Shown here: positions 59,007-63,316 of the stretch, piece after piece | Numbering within the stretch: the stretch's first letter is position 1 | Layout of the letters: the number at the start of each line of letters is the position of its first letter | From: Bacteroidales bacterium | GTDB lineage: Bacteria; Bacteroidota; Bacteroidia; Bacteroidales; UBA932 | NCBI GenBank assembly: GCA_017469425.1 | Contig: JAFUGJ010000063.1 | Location: 1 to 63,316, forward strand | Reading direction: 5' to 3' | Length of the DNA stretch: 63,316 nucleotides | Notes under the pieces: generated by a model | Seen by the model: the letters and a program-made list of their open reading frames with translations, nothing else | The model's database searches: none | Told to the model about the DNA's origin: nothing | Position numbers and translations under genes: made by a program

Positions 59007-61949
59007 ATGAAAAAGATATTCAATTATTTGATTCTTGCCCTTTCCGCCGCGGCAGTTTTGAGTTCATGTTCCGTCAATGAACCGGCAGCCGGGCCCGGAA
59101 GGCAGATAAGCTTCACCACTTCCTTCGGTTCATTCAAGGTCAAGGCTACCGACACGGCCTTCGAGAAAGGCGATGCCATCGGCCTTAGCGTTTCGGAACC
59201 TGTTTCGGTAAGCAATGCAAAACTTGTTTGCGAAGGCGGCTCCATCAAGAGCGTTTCGCCCATTTATTGGGGAGATGAGCAGGGCAGCGACGAGAAATCC
59301 GTATTCTATGCATATTATCCTTATGCCGAAAATGCTGATTTGGAAAAAGGTTTTGAGTTTACCGTAAATGCCGACCAGTCCACGCACGAACTCTACACCG
59401 CTTCCGATTTCATGACCGCCGTTGCGTTCGCTTCGCCCGGTTCGGGGCCGGTACATCTGGATTTCGTGCATCGTTTTTCCAAGGTCGTCATTTCAATTGA
59501 CAACAAGCTTGATGAGGAAATCAAAGATGTGTATCTTGCCGATGTTTATGGCAGGGCAATCGTGAGCGCCGATGTCTATGACACGGAGCTCTCGGGCGAA
59601 CCCGGCACCATCAAGTCGGGCAAGGTTACCAAGGCCGACGGTTCCACTGCCTGGGCACTCATTATCGTGCCTCAGTATTCCTCTCCCAGGCTTCTCGTGA
59701 CCACGGTTTCCGACAAGCAGTACAGCTACGACCTCGACACTTATGTATCCTTCGTGCCCGGCCACCAGTACAATGCTTCCGTCGAAATTAACGAACAGAC
59801 CATCGTTGGCGACCTCACTTCCGACATTATCGACTGGACCGACGATACCGACCTTCAGTTCGGACAGCATGGGAACCAGGGCGGAAGTTTCAGCACGCTG
59901 AGCATTACCGGCGACATTATGAATCTCGGCTGGAGCCAGGATATCGTGATGGATTATGTCAGCAGTGTCAACATGTATTACGGAGTCATATATTATGAGG
60001 AAGGGCAGTCGTTCAAGTTGCGCGGCGACTTCGACTGGACCGTGAATTTCGGTTTCGGGAATGTCGGAACGGGGCACTGGTTCGAGGCCGTCCGGGATGG
60101 AGACAATATTGCAATCACCGATGGCTCCGGTATTTACGAAGTAATCTTCGACCCGGGTGACAATACGATAGCAATTACTCCCTATGGGCAGTTCTATACC
60201 TGGAGCCTGATAGGCAGTTTCAACAATTGGGATGGCGATGTCGCAACATCCCTGGGCCTCTCGGGAGGGGTGTATCCTGTCGTTTCCGCCGTTGTAACGC
60301 TGGATGACTATTCCATGTTCAAGTTCAGGGCCAACAACAGTTGGGATTATGACTACGGCATCAGTTACGATTATAGCGGAGTCGAAATCAAAGAAAATGT
60401 CTGGTATCCGGCACAGCAGGCAGGAGCTGATGTCCGGATTGGCCAGGGAGGCACTTTCAGGGTTGTCTTCGATTTGAGCCGGAAACTCATCGCGATATCC
60501 CGCGAGGGAGGTAATTCCGGAGGGCTCGACTCCATACAGGATGTGATTGAAGGACCCGACGATCAGACCTACACCGTACGCGGGGTGGTCAGCAGAATTG
60601 TCAATGCTTCTTATGGCAACTACTACATCAGCGACGAACACGGGCTCTCCCTTTATATTTACGGCACCAAGGACGAGGCCGGAAATTATCCCAAGGATAT
60701 TGACGGCGGACTTGCGTCATTGGGAATCGTTATTGGAAATACCGTTACTGTTACCGGTCCCAAGACTACATATATTGGAACCCCCGAACTTGTCGATGTC
60801 TCTGTCGTCAATGTCGAGCAGGGGCCCATCAACCTTTACTCCGACACTGCAACCCTTGACGCCGCAGGAGGGGAAATCCGTATTCCTTTCTATGTCGTTG
60901 ACGATGCCGAGGCCGGAGTCTCCCTGCAAGGGGATATTGCAGGGTGGGCCAGTTACTATATCGAGCCGGTAGGAAACAATAACTATAATCTGGTACTGGT
61001 TTACTCCGCAAATGAAAGCGGCAGCACTGCATCCGGGTTCTTGGTATTCTCCAGCGGTGGATTATCGCTTTCTGTCAGCCTGACCCAGAGCCCTTACATC
61101 AGCGGCTCCAAGGGAACGGCGTCCAACCCTTTCACTGTATCGGAGATTGCCGGCCTTGTGCTTGGAGGAACCACCTTCAACGAAGATGTATACATCAAGG
61201 GCGTGGTTTCAGCCGTTCTCTATACGGCATCTGCCGGATTCCCGACTGCCACTTTCTGGATTTCGGATGACGGAAAGGCACATGGCGTTTCCGCCGACAA
61301 CAGGACGACCACTGAACCGACACGGGACTTTGAGTGCTATAGCGTGAGATGGTTCGGCAATTCCGACTGGGTTGAAGGCAACGGCCAGATAAGTGTTGGT
61401 GACGAAGTTGTAGTGTGCGGCGCAACCACCATTTACAACGGTGTCGCCGAAACATCCGGCAAGAAGGCTTGGCTGTACAGTGTCAACGGCGTCACTACCG
61501 CCGGTCTTGGCCTCGGCAGCGTCGAGTATCCGTTCAATATAGCAGGGGCCGTGGAGTGCATCGACAACCAGCAGGCTGCCATAGCTGCGGCCAAGGAGAT
61601 GGGGGTTGATGCGCCTTCGTTCGGCGATGTATATGTAAAGGGTAAGATTTCCGCCATCCTCTACACCTACAGCGCAAGCTATTCCACCGCTTCGTTCTGG
61701 ATTTCCGACGACGGAACCGCATACGGTGTATCCGCTGACAACAAGACCACTACCGAACCCGGAAAGGATTTCGAGTGTTACAGTGTATATATGTTCGGCC
61801 TTGACAATACATGGGTAGAAGGCTCTTCGCCCCAGCCAGCCGTAGGTGATGAAGTTGTGGTCTGCGGACAGCTTACCAAGTACGGCTCCACTTACGAAAC
61901 CTCCAGCAGAAAGGCTTATGTATATTCTCTGAACGGAGCGACCAGATAA
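59007..61949 (+). CDS. Mosaic fimbrillin-like lipoprotein with SusE-like, BACON and OB-fold-like domains
   Basis: A 980-residue lipoprotein (signal ends AVLSSCSV). Order of parts: fimbrillin-like N-domain (about 25-285; DTAFEKGDAIGLSVSEPVSV); SusE/SusF-like beta-sandwich (about 395-500; TWSLIGSFNNWDGDVATSLG); OB-fold-like domain (about 510-605; YTVRGVVSRIVNASYGNYYI); BACON-like domain (about 610-690; LDAAGGEIRIPFYVV); then two OB-fold-like (DUF6359-type) repeats to the end. It starts three bases after the preceding stop and is followed by a strong terminator. A glycan-binding surface protein is likely; no catalytic motif is seen. Confidence 0.75.
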   Translation: MKKIFNYLILALSAAAVLSSCSVNEPAAGPGRQISFTTSFGSFKVKATDTAFEKGDAIGLSVSEPVSVSNAKLVCEGGSIKSVSPIYWGDEQGSDEKSVFYAYYPYAENADLEKGFEFTVNADQSTHELYTASDFMTAVAFASPGSGPVHLDFVHRFSKVVISIDNKLDEEIKDVYLADVYGRAIVSADVYDTELSGEPGTIKSGKVTKADGSTAWALIIVPQYSSPRLLVTTVSDKQYSYDLDTYVSFVPGHQYNASVEINEQTIVGDLTSDIIDWTDDTDLQFGQHGNQGGSFSTLSITGDIMNLGWSQDIVMDYVSSVNMYYGVIYYEEGQSFKLRGDFDWTVNFGFGNVGTGHWFEAVRDGDNIAITDGSGIYEVIFDPGDNTIAITPYGQFYTWSLIGSFNNWDGDVATSLGLSGGVYPVVSAVVTLDDYSMFKFRANNSWDYDYGISYDYSGVEIKENVWYPAQQAGADVRIGQGGTFRVVFDLSRKLIAISREGGNSGGLDSIQDVIEGPDDQTYTVRGVVSRIVNASYGNYYISDEHGLSLYIYGTKDEAGNYPKDIDGGLASLGIVIGNTVTVTGPKTTYIGTPELVDVSVVNVEQGPINLYSDTATLDAAGGEIRIPFYVVDDAEAGVSLQGDIAGWASYYIEPVGNNNYNLVLVYSANESGSTASGFLVFSSGGLSLSVSLTQSPYISGSKGTASNPFTVSEIAGLVLGGTTFNEDVYIKGVVSAVLYTASAGFPTATFWISDDGKAHGVSADNRTTTEPTRDFECYSVRWFGNSDWVEGNGQISVGDEVVVCGATTIYNGVAETSGKKAWLYSVNGVTTAGLGLGSVEYPFNIAGAVECIDNQQAAIAAAKEMGVDAPSFGDVYVKGKISAILYTYSASYSTASFWISDDGTAYGVSADNKTTTEPGKDFECYSVYMFGLDNTWVEGSSPQPAVGDEVVVCGQLTKYGSTYETSSRKAYVYSLNGATR
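61117..61498 (+). repeat. First C-terminal OB-fold-like repeat of the 59007 protein
   Basis: Encodes GTASNPFTVSEIAGLVLGG through TSGKKAWLYSVNG. It shares FWISDDG, GVSADN and TTTEP blocks with the repeat at 61499-61946. Confidence 0.85.
61499..61946 (+). repeat. Second C-terminal OB-fold-like repeat of the 59007 protein
   Basis: Encodes GLGSVEYPFNIAGAVECID through SSRKAYVYSLNGATR. The shared blocks VYVKGKISAILYTYSAS, FWISDDGTAYGVSADN and VGDEVVVCG align with the first copy, with a short insertion after AVECID. Confidence 0.85.
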
Positions 61950-61967
61950 ACAGGCCATGCAAAAAAA

Positions 61968-62000
61968 GGGAAGTCTCGTTTTTCGGGACTTCTCTTTTTT
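61968..62000 (+). terminator. Intrinsic terminator of the fimbrillin-like operon
   Basis: GGGAAGTCTCG (61968-61978), loop TTTTT, CGGGACTTCTC (61984-61994) pair over 11 positions with two G-U pairs, followed by six T residues. It isolates the GH28 gene as a separate transcription unit. Confidence 0.85.
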
Positions 62001-62003
62001 ATT

Positions 62004-62027
62004 ATTTCCGTGCACGGGCACGGAAAT
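62004..62027. promoter_or_regulatory. Perfect inverted repeat upstream of the GH28 gene (candidate operator)
   Basis: ATTTCCGTGC, loop ACGG, GCACGGAAAT: ten-base perfect arms. Its core GTGCACGGGCACG is identical to 48237-48249 in the kduD leader. It lies in the region where a -33 element should be for the -7 box at 62042. Confidence 0.6.
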
Positions 62028-62041
62028 CCAAAATACTTTGT

Positions 62042-62049
62042 TATCTTTG
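62042..62049 (+). promoter_or_regulatory. -7 element of the GH28 gene
   Basis: TATCTTTG is a perfect TAnnTTTG match 28 bases before the ATG. No TTG lies at -33; that position is occupied by the inverted repeat, which suggests regulated rather than constitutive initiation. Confidence 0.6.
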
Positions 62050-62077
62050 TATCCGATAACACTTTGACTGACATTCA

Positions 62078-63316
62078 ATGAAGCTTACAAAGATTAGTTC
62101 CTTCCTTGTCGGACTCGCGCTGGCGGCCATTTCCGCCTGTTCCGGAGCCGACCGGGATGCCGCTCTGTACAAGGACCTTCCTTTCAGCATGGAGAAAGTT
62201 CAGGCTCCGTCCATACCGTCCCGCAGCGTAAGTATCTGCGATTTCGGCGGAGCAGGCGATGGCGTAACCCTCAATACCGAGGCTTTTGCCCGGGCGATTG
62301 AATCTCTTTCCGCCAAAGGCGGCGGACGCCTCGAAGTGCCGGCTGGAGTGTGGCGTACGGGCCCCATCGGACTGCAGAGCCATATCGAACTCCATGTGAG
62401 CAAGGATGCGATTATCGTTTTCGACCCCGACCAGGACCTCTATCCCATCATCGATACCAATTTTGAAGGGCTTGATGTAAGGCGCTGTCTTTCGCCCATC
62501 CATGCCGAGGGTGCAACCGACATTGCCATTACCGGCGGGGGAGTAATTGACGGAAGCGGGGAATACTGGCGCGAGGTGAAAAAGCGAAAAGTGTCCGACG
62601 ACCAATGGAAGGTGGTCCTGAAGCGCGGAGGCGTGCTCTCGGACGATGGCAAAGTGTGGTTTCCCGACGAAGGCTACAAAAAGGCGCGTGCTACGGCAGG
62701 CAGCCTGAATTACCCCGACCCTTCGCTTGACGAGAATGAAATCAAGACCTTCCTCCGTCCTGTGATGGTGTCGCTGCGAGGCTGCGAGCGTATTCTCCTT
62801 CAGGACTGCACATTCCAGAACAGCCCCTGCTGGAATCTTCATCCCCTTTGGTGCAAGGACCTTACAATAAAGGACATTACGGTCCGCAACCCCCATTATT
62901 CCGCCAACGGCGACGGCATCGACATCGATGCCTGCGAAAATGTGATTCTCACCGGCTCTTCCTTCGATGTGGGCGATGATGCCATCTGCATCAAGTCCGG
63001 AAAGGACGCTGACGGACGCCGCCATGCGCGCAAGTGCCGCAATCTTATCATCAGCGACTGCACCGTTTACCACGGTCACGGAGGATTCGTCATAGGCAGC
63101 GAAATGTCGGGCGGAGTGGAAAATATCAAGGTGTCCGGCTGCCGTTTCATCGGCACCGATGTCGGGCTCCGTTTTAAGAGCACCCGCGGTCGCGGCGGTC
63201 TGGTAAAGGACATCTGGTGCGACCACATCTACATGAAGGACATTGTAAGCTACGGAGTCATCTTCAACCTCTACTATGCCGGAGTCGCCGCCTCCGACAT
63301 GAGTACCGACACCCAG
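62078..63316 (+). CDS. GH28 polygalacturonase-family glycosidase, C-terminus cut by window edge
   Basis: The first 413 residues of a secreted lipoprotein (signal ends AISACSGA) of the pectin-degrading GH28 family, a right-handed beta-helix that hydrolyses galacturonic acid linkages. The catalytic set is complete: NGDGIDID (Asp279), GDDAICIKSG (Asp300, Asp301), HGHGGFVIGSE (His334) and RFK (Arg365, Lys367). The N-terminal ICDFGGAGDGVTLNTEAF is typical. Galacturonan, xylogalacturonan or rhamnogalacturonan specificity cannot be told. It is separately transcribed and shares a candidate operator with kduD. The frame is open at the right edge. Confidence 0.95.
   Translation, partial: MKLTKISSFLVGLALAAISACSGADRDAALYKDLPFSMEKVQAPSIPSRSVSICDFGGAGDGVTLNTEAFARAIESLSAKGGGRLEVPAGVWRTGPIGLQSHIELHVSKDAIIVFDPDQDLYPIIDTNFEGLDVRRCLSPIHAEGATDIAITGGGVIDGSGEYWREVKKRKVSDDQWKVVLKRGGVLSDDGKVWFPDEGYKKARATAGSLNYPDPSLDENEIKTFLRPVMVSLRGCERILLQDCTFQNSPCWNLHPLWCKDLTIKDITVRNPHYSANGDGIDIDACENVILTGSSFDVGDDAICIKSGKDADGRRHARKCRNLIISDCTVYHGHGGFVIGSEMSGGVENIKVSGCRFIGTDVGLRFKSTRGRGGLVKDIWCDHIYMKDIVSYGVIFNLYYAGVAASDMSTDTQ

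Overview
The window is a chromosomal segment from a GC-rich member of the Bacteroidota, most likely order Bacteroidales and probably gut- or rumen-associated. The evidence is the SusC/SusD outer-membrane pairs, an ECF sigma factor with a FecR-type anti-sigma factor, fimbrillin-like, BACON and DUF4988-type surface lipoproteins, and promoters of the Bacteroidota type (TTG/TTTG, about 20 nt, then TAnnTTTG). The genus cannot be fixed from the sequence alone. I see no transposase, phage gene, CRISPR array or rRNA gene.

Region 1 (1-16.8 kb) is mostly housekeeping. A partial enolase gene leaves the left edge. A divergent gene encodes a surface heparinase II/III-like lipoprotein. Then, on the minus strand and read from 16.7 kb leftward, comes a transcription/translation block: tRNA-Thr(UGU), tRNA-Tyr, tRNA-Gly, tRNA-Thr(GGU), tuf, tRNA-Trp, secE, nusG, rplK, rplA, rplJ, rplL, rpoB, rpoC. 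It has a recognisable promoter at its head, a terminator-like hairpin between tuf and tRNA-Trp, an attenuator-like hairpin between rplL and rpoB, and a bidirectional terminator after rpoC.

Region 2 (16.8-42.4 kb, plus strand) is a very long, tightly packed polysaccharide-utilisation-like locus. It runs sigma factor, FecR anti-sigma factor, SusC with STN domain, SusD, a second short SusC, a second SusD, a DUF1735-type lipoprotein, a heparinase II/III-like lipoprotein, two large lipoproteins that share a C-terminal half but differ in the N-terminal half, a 53-residue small ORF between them, two unrecognised lipoproteins, and two different FAD-dependent oxidoreductases. No classical glycoside hydrolase is present, so the lyase-like protein and the two flavoenzymes are the only apparent catalysts. 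This is the most unusual system in the window.

Region 3 (42.4-48.2 kb, minus strand) reads aroE, ssb, two tandem MFS transporters and dxs, closely spaced and probably co-transcribed.

Region 4 (48.2-63.3 kb) is uronate/pectin-type catabolism and surface adhesion. kduD, kduI, a DUF4861 protein and a GH43-CE15 fusion form a plus-strand operon. A TIM-barrel-like lipoprotein faces it on the minus strand. A BACON lipoprotein and two large fimbrillin-like lipoproteins follow on the plus strand, and a GH28 polygalacturonase-like gene runs off the right edge. A 13-base sequence containing a palindrome occurs both in the kduD leader and just upstream of the GH28 gene, which suggests shared control of these two units.
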